DNA of 64,000 nucleotides from Gordionus sp. m RMFG-2023 (GCF_954871325.1 NC_088775.1:62659561-62723560), one strand, 5' to 3'; positions 47,251 through 59,629 are shown, counted from the first letter of the stretch. Program-made: numbers and translations. Notes: generated by a model from the letters alone, not told the origin.

Positions 47251-48006
47251 ATATTTTGTATTTTCTAATATTTTTTTATTTATGTTCGAATTATCATATT
47301 TTCAAATATGATTGGTTCTAATAAATTTTATATGATGATTGATTCTAAAAATATTTTATATAATGATTGGTTCTAATAAATTATTATTGCTCCAAAAAAA
47401 TATATTTCAATATTTAAAAAAATTATCTCACCACCAGTCTGGCTACGCACCATAGGATAAATATTTCAATCTTTAATTATATTCTATATGAATCAAAAAA
47501 GACTGACTATTACTCTACGGTATATTTGCATGTTTGCTCATATAAATATAATTTAAACTGATATGCACAAACGCGTATTAGAATACTAAATGAGTGGCAT
47601 GCTTAAAGTCTTAATTTCTTATTACTTAATTTTAATTTCTTCTTACTTTTCTGGCTATTGGGTTTTAAGCCGACCTTAGACACAGCCTATTACTTTTAAA
47701 TTATTAATGACATTAATGATATGTCAATCACAATAATCTGAAAATTTACATTTTTTAAATAAATTAAAATAATAAGCCATATTTTTATCTGATCACTTAT
47801 TTTGTATATAGTTTAAAATTGGTTCGCCCTACTTTTATATATCTGAGGAAAAACCGAGAAAAAAATATCATTTATGATTATCATTGTGATGTAGATAGAA
47901 ATTGAAAAAAGTTTGAAATGGCTTTATTTTTAATTCGCAAAATAAATTTTCTATAAAATCATCATAAATTGAGATGAACATTATATCAAACATATTTTAA
48001 ATTTAC
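47251..48006. other. AT-rich intron, no gene seen
   Basis: A short AATTTTATATGATGATTGATTC-like direct repeat (two copies, 47,300-47,390) is the only structure seen before the transferrin exon at 48007. Confidence 0.5.
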
Positions 48007-48185
48007 CTCTTGGGCTCGTAGGAAGTAATTTTTGAATATAGTTTTGTTTTCCTCGCTCTGGGAAGATAGAGTCATAATAGCATTCCCGGGGACGAAACCC
48101 CAATGACAATTTTCAAAATCGTTCACGGGTCTTTTTTCACCGTTTAAGCATAAAAGCGAATAATCTTGCGGTTGAAATCCTATTT
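48007..48185 (-). CDS. Transferrin exon E: end of N-lobe sheet
   Basis: Encodes about 60 residues: DYSLLCLNGEKRPVNDF, then ENCHWGFVPGNAIMT, ending FKNYFLRAQE. This is the classical DYELLC...C-H-x-G-x-VP-x-x-A block followed by the hinge helix. In iron-binding lobes the residue before A-V in VPSHAVV is the ligand His; here it is Asn. The acceptor is ATTTTTAG (phase 1) and the donor is GAG/gtaaat (phase 0). The preceding intron is 3.5 kb and the following one 18.4 kb, both filled with transposon remains, including hAT copies that touch 48.4-50.8 kb. Confidence 0.9.
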
Positions 48186-48364
48186 CTAAAAATAATATAT
48201 AGCTAATTAAGAAGCAACAAATCTTTTAAATTATTTTAATATAAAAATTTGTCATATTTTTTGGGTTAATAAATTCATGGTTTATCATTATCCATTGTCG
48301 AATAATAACACCCAGAGAAAATAACTTTATATTTTATAAAATTTAATATTGGAATGCTACTTGA

Positions 48365-49080
48365 CAGTGGTGTATCTAGGATTTTTCTATAAGGGGTGAA
48401 ATATTTTTGGGGAGCGTTCTTAGCTGGCATTCGGCCAGTCTTCTCTCGGCCTTCGGCCGGGTCATATGTTTGACCTATTGAATTAAATTATCCCAATTTT
48501 TTTTATTATTTTAAGTTAGGTATATTATATTTAATAAAAAAATTTAAGTGCAATATTGAAATAAAGTTTAGTGTCATTTTAATTTGCTTTAAAAACTAGC
48601 CTTATCTTAAATTCTCATACAATAAATAGAATAATTTTTTTTTGAAAATACTAATTGTAGTGTGTATAAAATATTGACTAGAAAATAATTTAAAAAACAA
48701 ATTTTTATAACTTCTTATAAAATACAATATTATACAAAAAATTTATTAAATAGTATAATTATAATGTGATTTTTAATTTTCATGGGAAATTCTTCCAATT
48801 CATCAGTAATTTTATCGTTGGAACCAAATCTCCGGGTATATTTAACAGAGCTAACCCATTTAGCCGAGATTCGGAAGTAGTATTTCTTAAATAAGTTTTC
48901 AACCTTCTCAAGTTGATAAAAGTCATATGTTGTAATAGGCAAACATGCAAGAATACAGGCGAGTAACCAATGGGAGGGAAAGGGGGATATTCCCCCCCTT
49001 CGCAAATTTGACAGTTTTCATAAATATCATTTAAAGCTAACAAAAATTTTACCCCCCACCCCCCCCCCCCTCCCCAATCA
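48365..49080 (-). mobile_element. ZMYM-type hAT relic, 3' part
   Basis: The left terminus CAGTGGTGTATCTAGG (48365) is followed by G-rich and CGGCCTTCGGCC sequence. Minus-strand 48780-48960 reads INLRRLKTYLRNTTSESRL then NGLALLNIPGD, the hAT dimerisation block. It ends around a C-rich run at 49053-49075. Confidence 0.65.
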
Positions 49081-49194
49081 AAATTTTACAAATATTTGAA
49101 TATCAATTTTCCAACATAAAACTTATTTTTTATAAATAAATTTTATTAAAATTTCCTTTCCTTGTGATTACATTAACATTGTTAAAAAATATTA

Positions 49195-50145
49195 ATAAAA
49201 TGGAAAAATTTTTAGTCAAAGAGATTGAAATCAAACGGTAATTTATTATATTATTATAAATAATTATTTTATGAATTAATAAGTATTATTAATAATATTT
49301 TAATAATTAATAAATATCTATAATTTTTTAAATATTTTTCATTTTTACTTCCATTATGTAGAACAAGAAATAGAAATACAAAGGTTAAATAAGGCTGAGC
49401 ATGAAAAAAAGTAATGCTTCATCAGAAGCGATACCATTATTGAATTCAATTGATCAATCAGAGTTTATCATTGCTGCTAGTTGCATCAATAAATTATTTT
49501 CCTATAGCTCACTACTTTATAGAAATTTACAAAAACCAGATTTAGATTTGGTTCAGGTTATTGATTTGGCGGAAAATATATATGAAAAGGTAGATAGAAT
49601 AAGAATGAATGTAAATGAATATTTCCAAAATATTTATCTAGACGTTGAATCGAAGACTAAATTTTATTATATAACACTAATTAAACCTCGTCTAGCACAT
49701 AAGCAATTAAATAAAAAAATTTGTATAATATATTTGATAAGAAGTTAAAAAAAACTTGTTTTTTAAATTATTTTCTAGTCAATATTTTATATACACTACT
49801 ATTAGTATTTTCAAATATGAGAATTTAAGCTGAGGCTAGTTTTTAAAGCAAATTTTAATAAAAATGACATTAACTTTGCATTTAAAAAAACTTTATTAAA
49901 TATAATATACGTAACTTTAAATAATAAAAAATAGGCTTGTAATATCCATAAGCACGAATTAGTAAATAATAGTTAAAAATAGAAATATAATTATTATTAA
50001 ATTATGAATAATTTAATAGAATAGATAAAACATAAGACTCGGCCAAAGGCCGGGGAAAAGCTGGCAGAAGGCCAGGTAAGAAAGGTTTGGGGGCGAAACC
50101 CCCCCAAAAAACACCCCCTTAAAAAAATCCTGGATACGCCACTGC
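49195..50145 (+). mobile_element. ZMYM-type hAT relic, opposite orientation
   Basis: Plus strand: MEKFLVKEIEIKR (about 49200, a typical start of ZMYM-like transposases), then an open stretch 49401-49748 with IIAASCINKLFSYSSLLYRN, LQKPDLDLVQVIDLAENIYE and IKPRLAHKQLNKK. The right terminus, inverse CAGTGGCGTATCCAGG, lies at about 50145, preceded by GGGGGCGAAACCCCCCC. Much of the middle and the dimerisation domain are missing. Confidence 0.65.
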
Positions 50146-50199
50146 AAGAATATAAAACAACTTCAAAATATTTCGAAATTGAGCCAAGGTTTCCTTACA

Positions 50200-50810
50200 C
50201 CTATTGAGCGCATCAATATCATGCTCAGGTAAAATAACCAAACGTAGTTAATATTTAAACAATAATTCGAATTCATTGATTAAATTGATTTCAGTATCAA
50301 TTTACCAATAGTGGTATCAGAAAACGAAGAAGGGTCTTTAGGTAATAAAATTTGAAGAATGCTAAAGACTTGTTTTTTATCTAAAAACTATACTTTTATT
50401 TGCGATAAATAAGTATCTAAGAATGGGATGAAAATGGATATTTTATTATATTCTTCATTTGAATCAACATTTATATTACAACTCAATAATTGGGTTCTAG
50501 ACTAGGTTTATTAGTGTTATATCATAAGATTTAGTTTTCGATTCAACGTCTAGATAAATATTATGAAAATATTGATCTACATTCATTCTTATTGTATTTA
50601 CCTGTTCAAGTACATTTTCCGCCATAACCTGAACCTAATCTAAATTTGGTTTTTGTAAATTTCTACAAAGTAGTGATTAGGAAAATAATTTCTTAATGCA
50701 ACTAGCAGCAAAGATAAACTTTGATTGATATTGAAAATTTTAACAAAGGGGGGGGGGGGTTTATTAGCTTAAAATGATATTTATGAAAACAGTTATAACT
50801 TTTTAGAAGT
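50200..50810 (-). pseudogene. Inverse copy of the preceding hAT
   Basis: The minus strand of 50490-50730 repeats the protein block of 49440-49760 (plus strand), e.g. KPNLD-VQVMAENVLEQVNTI. The sequence after the G run at 50746 (AAATGATATTTATGAAAACAG) is the inverse of 49010-49045. The two copies thus form a large imperfect palindrome centred near 50,140. Confidence 0.6.
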
Positions 50811-51159
50811 GAAAACAATCATAATGATAGCTAAGAAATTACCTCAATATAGGAAAATATACTAAAAAAAACTTGCGGTACGATTTCATATTTGTGATCT
50901 GCAAGTAACATTTATTTAATTTATTTTTACTTCAAAAATAATCTATGTAGGCTTCTCTTCTAGACCCAAGATTTTAAAAATTATAAATTGTGATTCATAT
51001 AATTGAACAAAATTATTAAGCGTGGAATTTATTATAAAATACTTTTAAACGTAAGGAGTATGATAATATTAAGGTAGTCTAGTAAATATAACGATTGAAG
51101 ATCAAGAGGAAATATTATATTCAAATTATTTGACAAACTTAGCAACAATCATTCAAGTA

Positions 51160-51400
51160 CACATTATAAATCCAGTGATTTAGAACAAGAATGTCATCTT
51201 CTCTGAAACCGACATTCACAAGATATGGATGTTCTACATTTCTGGAGAGAAAAGAAGATCGAACTTCCTAATCTTTCCACGTTAGTTAAAAAAAATTCTT
51301 TGTGTTCCAGCAACAACTAGCACAGAGTGAAAGATCTGCCGCTGGGTTGACATATAATTCAAGGAGATCATCATTATGTCCGGATATTTAAATAAAATTA
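51160..51400 (+). pseudogene. hAT transposase dimerisation-domain relic
   Basis: Plus strand: DVLHFWREKKIELPNLSTLV, then KKILCVPATTSTE, and after a stop FKEIIIMSGYLNKI. This matches the W-x-x-x-x-x-x-P-x-L-x-x-x-A-x-x-x-L-x-x-PA-T end of hAT transposases. It lies in the transferrin intron upstream of exon E. Confidence 0.6.
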
Positions 51401-51716
51401 TTTTTATACAAAATAAATATAAAATTACATAAGATTTTGAAATTATACTGAGTTTATCTTCAGTAAAATTCTAAAAATATGCCGAGATACCGCCCCCCCC
51501 CTCATAGAACGGCGCTATTTATAACCTATAAGTTTTAATAAAATATTTGATATGATATTTTTGCCAATAGCCAAAAAATCCGATAGAACAAACCAACCCC
51601 TCCTCCAATAGGGCACATCTAACTGAGAGATACTAAAGTAATCACTGCCAAAGATATATTGCGCTGTCTTTGATTACAAAAAAAGGAAGCAAGAAAATTA
51701 TTGAAAATTTTTAAAC

Positions 51717-51893
51717 CTATATTTTCGTACTCCTTGAGCAAAATGATCGGTGTAGACTCTCTTAAAAACGCGACATCTCCTTTATTCGCTTTTAGGCATT
51801 CAAAAGCTCCTTGTTCTCCGGCAAATCTATCGTAACCCATGCATTGCATATGTATATTGGAGCATGCGCTGCAAACGCTAGAGGGGTTGAAAC
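51717..51893 (-). CDS. Transferrin exon D: N-lobe cysteine loop and GDVAF strand
   Basis: Encodes 59 residues: a VCSACSN...C loop, then GEQGAFECL and GDVAFLREST, ending LLKEYENI. The GDVAF(L/I)REST run is a near-exact match to lactoferrin-type lobes. The residue before QGAF is Glu, where iron-binding transferrins have the second ligand Tyr (consensus Y-x-GAF). The acceptor is ATCAAG at 51894-51895. I chose the donor ATAG/gtttaa after 51717 because its phase 1 joins perfectly to the next exon; without splicing the frame would run on into non-homologous sequence to about 51,619. Confidence 0.88.
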
Positions 51894-51986
51894 CTTGATA
51901 TTATTCAATGGAAAAAAAAATTATAAGCTTACTAATAAAAGAAAGAAGAAAAAATAATAATAAACAAAACAGATATATATTGATAC

Positions 51987-52106
51987 CTAAGTTGTTGTCT
52001 TTAATTAGGGCGTTAGGAGCACAACTCCCATTGAAAAATTTTGATATAGCTATTACCGGGTTGTCACAATCGAAGGATGGTAGTAAATTTTTTTCATATA
52101 ATACTC
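51987..52106 (-). CDS. Transferrin exon C: N-lobe middle
   Basis: Encodes 40 residues: GVLYEKNLLPSFDCDNPV followed by an ISKFFNGSCAPNAL segment and KDNNLG. The FF-x-GSC-x-P motif is diagnostic of transferrin lobes, and the two cysteines are the expected disulfide partners. The acceptor CAAAAAAG at 52107-52108 and the donor after 51987 (G/gtatca) keep phase 1 on both sides. It fills exactly the gap between IPIG in the upstream exon and the cysteine-rich loop in the downstream exon. Confidence 0.9.
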
Positions 52107-52239
52107 CTTTTTTGAAATTAATAATTTGTATTTTAACATATTACATAATGTTATTAAATTGGTAAATAATTAATAGATTTTATGTGTAAATAGTCGAAAT
52201 ATTTTTATCTCAAAATTACAAAAATTTATTTTTAATAAC

Positions 52240-52377
52240 CTATAGGAATAATCCACCCTGCGCTCATTCCAACAGCTGTATGACAAGATTTGGTTCCTTT
52301 TAGATCTGCCAAGGAATTTATATGAGAATTGGTCTTAACCAAGGCGATAGTTTTGTAAGAAGGCTGGGAATTTGATT
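52240..52377 (-). CDS. Transferrin exon B: N-lobe anion-binding segment
   Basis: Encodes 46 residues, joined to exon A by a split GAA codon. It contains SYKTIALVK, where the Tyr is the first ligand tyrosine of the N-lobe, then LADLKGTKSCHTAVGMSAGW and IPIG. In iron-binding transferrins the CHT...R.AGW loop holds carbonate through Thr and Arg. Here the Thr is present but the Arg position is Met. The acceptor is TTTTTACAAG and the donor is ATAG/gttatt, phase 1 at both ends. Confidence 0.92.
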
Positions 52378-52540
52378 CTTGTAAAAAATGAATATTGAAA
52401 TCAAATATAAGGATGGTTAAATTCACAGCAATCATTAATAGGTTTTTTTAAGGTAAAATATAATATTATTTTAAAATGTAAATCAAAACAAATTATAAAA
52501 TATAAATTAAAAATTGAGTTCTAATAAAATAAATAATAAC

Positions 52541-52777
52541 CTGGCCCATAGCTTTCGGCCAATAAAGGAACCATACTATAATGAACTCCTGCTATGTACA
52601 CTAACCCTGAATCTAAATTAACTATGTCAGCCCCTGAATTTTCAATCTTTCGCATGCATTCATAATCGTTTTTGGTTATGACACATTCCAATTGTTCTGG
52701 CCACCCTTGAGAATTGAAGGCTCTACTCATATCCTCGCATTTTTTAGCTGTCATCCCCATTTTAACGCACATTCGAA
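52541..52777 (-). CDS. Transferrin exon A: start of N-lobe
   Basis: Encodes about 79 residues. The acceptor is ...CTGAAG before position 52777 (intron phase 1, two bases begin the exon); the donor is CAG/gttatt after 52541 (phase 1). Four cysteines (in RMCVK, KKCED, LECVI and YECMR) have the spacing of the first two disulfides of a transferrin lobe. The segment GADIVNLDSG carries the conserved iron-ligand aspartate, followed by a LVYIAG strand and a VPLLAESYGP segment. The internal methionines are not the start: homologues have a signal peptide upstream, and an in-frame acceptor precedes this exon. The next exon lies only 163 bp downstream. Confidence 0.9.
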
Positions 52778-55700
52778 CTTCAGAAGGTAAATTTTAATTT
52801 TTTTTTTTGATGACATATATACAAAATAAGAAAAAAGGAAAAATTGTCATTGGACGAGAAGATATCTTCGAAAAACAAAGTATTTTAAATGAGTATAAAA
52901 AATGTAATAGCTTAGGTCAGTTCTATTTAGAGATTTATCTAAATTTATAATAATGTGTATGTTAGCGCCAATGTATATTATTCGGAAATATATTATTTTT
53001 GATAAATCTGTTTAGCGGGAAATCCAATATGACCCCTTTTTAGACCTAGGTTAGTTCGGAATTTTCCTAAATAAAAAATTTACTTTACCCTTATCCAGTT
53101 ATTTTTACAGCCAGGAATTTTAAAATTTAGTTTTTTAAATAAATGGCTGTATTTTGTTAATCATTTTTCAAAAATTGAAAATATAAGCTGCTAAATTTAA
53201 AGATCCATTTCCATTTATATTTTCAAAAGAATTATTTGGACTTGATTTTGTAAAATTATTTTAACATCCGGATCACCCTGTGTTTGTAATTTATTTTTAA
53301 ACTTTCAATCACACGTGGATCTGGCCGAATTTCAGGCCTGCTTTTTATTTACCCACGAAATATGAACCGAATAATTTTGCCTTAAACTTCGTTTGTAATT
53401 TATATAAAAAATGGGCGGAAAAATGAATAAAAATTTTAAGTTACTCAAAAGTTCATAGCAAAATTGTCAATATTAATTGGGTGGGTATTCTCGAATACTG
53501 ATAGATTTCTATTAAATTCATCTAATATTTAAAAACACGTGCACAATAAACTATTCAAAGTTAAAAAAATAACAGTCAATAGTGACGGGCGAATATATCT
53601 AGCTAAGAAGAGAAGGAGATTTAAACCAATATAGGAAGATTTTGATATAAAAGGCATATTAAGGTAATTATATAATGCGCGTAGTAGCCAAGAATTTTCA
53701 GAGGAGGGGGGGGGGGGATAATTTTTTAAATATTGAAATGGTTTTTTTTGGAGCATTAAAAATTTATTAAAATCATCATATAAAATTTATTACAACCAAT
53801 CATATTTTAAAAATGACAATTGCTAACACAAATAGTAAAATATTGTAAAATACAAAATAATTATGAGCTACGTTAAAAAATATTATAACTCTCTAATCCT
53901 GTATGAAATCACAATAAAATTAATCAATCATATGATGATTTAACAAGTTAAATATAATTCATAAACAGAAATTTAATCTTCTTTGCGATTGTGCCAATTT
54001 TTGACCAACTTTTTTTTTAAATAAGGATTAAATTTCTATTTTTATGTATATAAAGTAAAGCTTTCAATCGATTTTATGATGCCGGGTCTGATATCGATTT
54101 TTATTCTCCGTAATGAAGAAATTTGTAATAATTGTTATTGTTGCCAAAAGAATTACAAAATATAGTTTAAAGTATGCAATGCTTCGGCGTTTCTTGGAGG
54201 ATTATCAACTAATCAAACTTTCATACCAAGATAATTCTAAAATTAGTTGGTCAACACATCAGATATGGTCTTCAGATTCATTTATATCCTTGAATAAAAT
54301 TGAGCTAATTATATTTAATCTCAATATCAAGTTATAATATATCCTAAGACGGATTTCTAAGTAAATATGAAATATCTGGTTCGGGCTATTCTGATATTTC
54401 AAGGGCAATTAAAATAGACTTTTCTAGATCTAAAAAGGCTATAACAGTATGATGTCGAAGGCTCTATAGTGTTGGGCATGATATCTGCAGTTTTTCTTCT
54501 TCTTGTAGCGCAAGAAGTCTTATAAATGACTGTTTATCAAATCGTGTCTAAATAATGATAACTAATCTCCTGAAGACCTGATTTCTTTCTTATCCATCTT
54601 GATTCTTCATTTTTTTCATTAGTTTTATTTGCAATCATTGTGCTTGTGCAGATTGTGGCGGTAACTGGGTTTGGGTTATATAATTTTTATATTAAATTAT
54701 ATTAGTTTTAAGTTTTTGGTTGATAAAATTTTCTTTTATCCATTCAGTGTTTAAGATTCATAAAAATATAGAAAATTTGCTTCAAATTTTAGTAGAAAAA
54801 AGTATTAAAATACACATGAAAGAAATAAAAAAATTAATTTAAATTTTTTGCTAAAATTTAAAATAGAATACAACCTATTTAGAATATAACCTATTTGAAA
54901 TAGAATGTAACCTATTTGAAATATAAATATTTTAATTTCTCAATTTATAAAACCTTTAAAAAAAAATATGTTATAATGGTAGAATTGAGATTAAATTATT
55001 TTTTACTTTGGTCGTTACCAAGAAAATTACACATGATCAAGATAAGGTGTAGAACTTGATTATTATTGGTCAGCTTCATTTTTTTATACTTTTAAAAATA
55101 ACGAAATTATATAATGATATATTTATGAACCATGATTCATGGTAAAAATATAGACAAGTTTTCTTTTTATTACAAAATTTTATTCTTGTTTCAAGTTTCG
55201 AATCATTAAATAGCGGAAGTTTATTTTATTTCTTATCTTCAACTTCAAATATCAAACTAGTTTTAATTAGAAAATGAGTTTAAGTGAGTATAATAATATT
55301 ACTAAATTCTTTATTGCAATTTGTAAAATATAATAAATAATGTAATTAAAAATAAATTCATCGGGTATTTTTATATATTAAATGTAGCGATAAGAAATTT
55401 TAATTAATTTTATACAGGGTGTGGAGACAAAAATGTGATTTTTTAAAAAAATAATTGATTTAAATAAAGTAAATATAAAGTTGATTGATTTTGCTAAAAC
55501 TATGGGTAAAACAGCTAAAGGAAAGCTAAAGATATCCAAGCATTCAAGGCCTAATTTGAAAGGTATCTTTAGAAGTGGAAAAAAAGATATATTATATGAA
55601 TTAAATAAATCGATATATTATTATAATATTATTACAATTTCAAACTCTGAATTATAATAAATTCTTTAAGGTATTTTAATATATGTGGAATTATTTATTT

Positions 55701-57120
55701 ATTAATTATGTTTTTATTCTCATACAATGTTTATAGGTGGGATGAAGCTAAAACAAATGGTCCCACACTGATGCCTCCGATAAAGGTAGTAAAAAAAAAT
55801 TCCAATAGTTTTACAATATTCCAGGAAAGAAATGTGAGCTAGTGTTTCATATTAAGAAACATCTAAACATACCTCCCATATATTAGGTAAAATAGAGTAT
55901 ATAGATCCCCAATTTTGGTAAAAATCAAAGTATATAATGATAAAATTGAAAGATGCCCGGAGGAGGTGGCGTGATTTATACCCATTTTAAGTTTGTCCTT
56001 CCAATTTTTGTGACTATTTATGATTTATTTAAATAGTTGATGAATTATGATCGATTAATAATATTATAAAATAACTTGATTATGTCATAATAGGTAATAG
56101 AAAATATTTCCCCAATAATCATACTTAAGTCTTACTAGCGCTGCTTTATCAAACAATTTATTTTTTTTAAAAAAATAATATTTTGATATTGAATTTAAAA
56201 GGTGTTATGTCCTTGCTATAGAATTGTATTTTTGTATCAAGAAATTTAATGTTAAAATAAAATACTTCAATTTTTACTTATAGAGATATCTTGAGCTTCA
56301 ACAAGAATGATGAATGAATGTATGAATACAGCTATAAGAATCTCGATTTGCCATATTTTATTAATCATCATTTATATTTGGTTTTTTCTTGGATTCAAAA
56401 TTATGGCCATAACATAATTATTAAAATAATAAATGCCAAAAATACTATTTTTTAAGCCAAAATTTTTCCATAATTTTATTTTTTACCTGAGAAAAATATT
56501 TCAAAATAAATAAATAAAATCAAAAAAATACCATTTTATATATTTAATAATATCCCCCACCCCCCTTATATGTTTTTTTTAAATTTTGTTTTATATTTGT
56601 CTTATTTTATTGTTTACTTGATTTTATTACATTCTTTTAATATAATTTTATATGCTATTTTTTTATAAATAAAAAAATATAATATTTTTTACCCTTTTAT
56701 TTACCTTTGTTATTGTTATTATAAAAAAAATTTTTTAAAAAAACAAGGTATATAATTTTATAATGACTTATAAAAGAATAACGATGTATTCTTACAAAAA
56801 AAATGAATACTAAAATATAAATAACATTAAAATAAATGTGAAAACGATTACCTTAGGTTATAAAAAAAATGTATTCCTTTCATTCTTTTTTTATCTCCAG
56901 AAAAAAAAATTTCCAAAGTTTAAAAAATATATGTTGCATTCCATATCAAATCAAGATTCAATCCGACTCTCTGCGATTTTTAAAATTTGTACGATGGTAG
57001 TTTATAGTGATGCAAAATCGCTCAACTCAAGCCGGCTTAGCCTCGTTGGGGAGCGAGCCTAAAAAATCAGCTCTACCTTAAAGCCTGAGCCGAAGAAATT
57101 CGCTCAACCTTGAAATCGAA
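52778..57120. other. No convincing gene
   Basis: AT-rich. A G run occurs at 53705-53717. A possible Tc1/mariner-like terminus TACAGGGTGTGGAGACAAAA occurs at about 55418, followed by a decayed frame (KTMGKTAKGKLKISKHSRPN, about 55500). The signal-peptide exon of the transferrin gene was sought on the minus strand and not identified. Confidence 0.45.
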
Positions 57121-57123
57121 CAG

Positions 57124-57185
57124 GGGCGGACTGGCCATAGAGTGAGCATTTAGCCCTCGAGGCCACGAAAATATGTCGATTTTTG
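57124..57185 (+). mobile_element. hAT terminus, isolated
   Basis: CAGGGGCGGACTGGCCATAG followed by a GC-richer stretch is a typical hAT end. No partner end was found, and the rest of the element is not visible. Confidence 0.4.
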
Positions 57186-57339
57186 AAGCCGATCAGAGAA
57201 AAATATCAGGCCAATTAGAAAAAAAAATATTATATTCACATTATTTTTTCTTATCATTTATTTATTTTTATCTCTATTATTTGAATATCACATTCTTTGA
57301 AAATTATCATGTCTTTTACTATATTTTAATGTATAAAAT

Positions 57340-58750
57340 AGTGTTGTAAACGAACGCGTACATGAACGAAGTTCGTTTCTTTGAAAAAAATGATGAACCG
57401 CGTTCCTTTTATTTTTGACGAACTTTGAACCTGAATGCGTTCCTTTTTTATGACGAACGTGTTCGAATTTAACGTTCGTTCAATTTTAAAAACACTTTTT
57501 ATTTTTATATATTTAAAAAATTTAATATTAATCTAAATTTTTTAATAAAAAAGTTTTATATATCAACTGTTTTTCCTTTTTCACATTTCAATTTTTTTAA
57601 CACGCCATTATTATAGTTTATTAATTTGAATATTATTGTTTATATTTTAATTTAATAGATTAGCATAAACATGGATATATTATTAAACAACATCTGATAC
57701 TGAAAATTCAAAATCAGATGAATTGATACCATGGCCCAAATATGATAAATATTTTACGGTAACATCCTATATTGAAGGAACTAATTCAATATTTACCGAA
57801 TGTAAAATATGCCCAAAAATTATTATATCAGTTTCAAAATCTTCAAATTTAATTTAAAAAGACATTTGATTGTAATATTAAATATTTTATTTTATATAAT
57901 ATAATATAAGTAAGTAAAATCATTAATTTGAAGAAAAAAAATGCATTTGGGCTAATTGACCCCAACAATAACCTTAAAATAGGGTAAACCATTGATAGAC
58001 GCAGAATGGGATTAATAAAAGGTATTAAACCTATCACTATCAAATTAATTACATATATTTTATTTTTTTAAAGATTTGAAAATATTACATGAAGATCATC
58101 ATGTTCTTTCTGCAATTATACATCCAGTATTCAAGCTTCAATGACCATTGAAAAAACTTCTACAGAACGAACCTATAAAAAATAAATTTATAGCGTTTTT
58201 GAAAAAATGCATTGAAAACCCTAGAATGCAAGAACTGTTAATTTCGAAGTATCCTTTTTTTGACAACGAAGTGGGGGATGGATTGGAGGAGGATAACTTA
58301 TCTCAATTTTTTGAAGCAAAGGACAAAACAATAAATGTTTTTAACAAACTCCCGACGTTAAAAGAGTTGTTTATTAAGTATAATACCGCAATTCCCATAC
58401 CTGCCCCTGTGAGCACGTTTTTAAAATGCCATATTAACTAACAAGCGTTTCTGTCTATCAAATGAAAATTTTGAAAAACAATTGTTATTAAAAATTAATA
58501 AGAAAAATTTTTTATAAACAAAAATATCTTTTTATTCGCTATATTATATTGTATATATTCAAATAAAACTATATTATTTTTTAACATGGCTATGGCTAGT
58601 ATATTGTGTTAGAAAATATAAGACATTTATTTATATTAAATTTAATTTTAAAAAAATTTATCATAAAATTTTGAACGAACGTGAACGCGTTTCTTTTTTT
58701 TTGAAAGTGAACGAGAACGCGTTCGAATTTTTTAGAAATGTTTACAGCCT
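57340..58750 (+). mobile_element. hAT transposon, decayed
   Basis: The ends are AGTGTTGTAAACGAACGCG and (inverse) AGGCTGTAAACA, with an 8-bp duplication TATAAAAT / AATAAAAT (7 of 8). Subterminal GAACGCGTTCG repeats lie near both ends. Plus-strand remains: IPWPKYDKYFTV and CKICPKIII (BED-like, about 57730-57830), HEDHHVLSAIIHPVFKL (about 58090), then a 97-codon frame (58148-58441) containing IAFLKKCIENPRMQELLISK, LPTLKELFIKYNTAIPIPAP and a frameshifted dimerisation tail. Confidence 0.82.
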
Positions 58751-59629
58751 AATAAAATATCAATAACGTCGCTTACCACGTGCTTTTCTTTGTTTTTTTT
58801 TCAAATGTAGTGAAAACGCATCCGTTTGAGTAGAGTGAAAGCTAAGTTTTTATTAATTTATTATATTATATTTTTATACATTGATTTATTGTAGAAATAA
58901 TATAGCCAACATTTGTGATTGTATTTCTTATTCTTAATTCATTGAAATTAAATTAAACCCAGATATAATAATTTTAACAAAATAAATATCTGATCACTTT
59001 GATTTTCTAATGTTTCTTTTATTAATTAATTGATTGTTATTTATGTTAATTTATTACTAACTAAGCTCAACGAACTCAGATTGTAAAAATTTACCTAATA
59101 TTTGGATTACAACAATTTACTTATCATATCATTTACAAAAATTTTCATTAAATATATTGTACAAACCAAATATAATAATCAACTTAAGTATTTTTACACT
59201 TATTTATATTATCATTGAATTGAATTGAGATGTATGTAAAAAGTCAAAAGTAAACTACTTATTCATATTTCATAACACATGGACAGTAATGTTTTTGTTA
59301 TTATTACTGGCGATTTTTATAAAAATAAGTAATTTTTTATGAAATATAAATTTTATTTGAATTTCCAGTTAACATTTTGAGATATTTTTTTTTAGCCTTA
59401 AGTTATAAATTAATTAGTAAATGTTTTATGCAACATCATATGAAAGGATGACCAAACATGAATTGCATTATATTAAAATACAATTCTTTAAAAAAATTAA
59501 TTAAATTTAAATTTACACTTATCTTGTTTATATTTATCATGTGTAGAGTCTACAATGTATTATTTTTTTAGTTAAATTGATATATTTTTAAATATTGTGC
59601 ATAGAAATGTCAAAAGGGAATTTAAAGTG

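Larger units (their letters stand above)
9462..52777 (-). other. Transferrin-family gene, span of nine recognised exons (partial at both ends)
   Basis: Nine exons on the minus strand read in order as one bilobal transferrin. Every junction has AG acceptor and GT donor dinucleotides, and the phases match (1,1,1,1,0,1,2,1 between consecutive exons). The predicted chain is about 612 residues; full-length transferrins are roughly 650-750. Missing are the signal-peptide exon and the exon(s) after the C-lobe motif KEWER. Introns range from about 90 bp (51894-51986) to 18.4 kb (29567-48006), and the long ones are packed with transposons. Transferrins normally bind Fe3+ with carbonate in each lobe outside the cell; here most ligands are replaced (see findings), so the role is uncertain. 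It could be a transferrin 2/3, melanotransferrin or pacifastin heavy-chain type paralogue. No premature stop is seen in any exon, so the gene looks functional. Confidence 0.88.
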
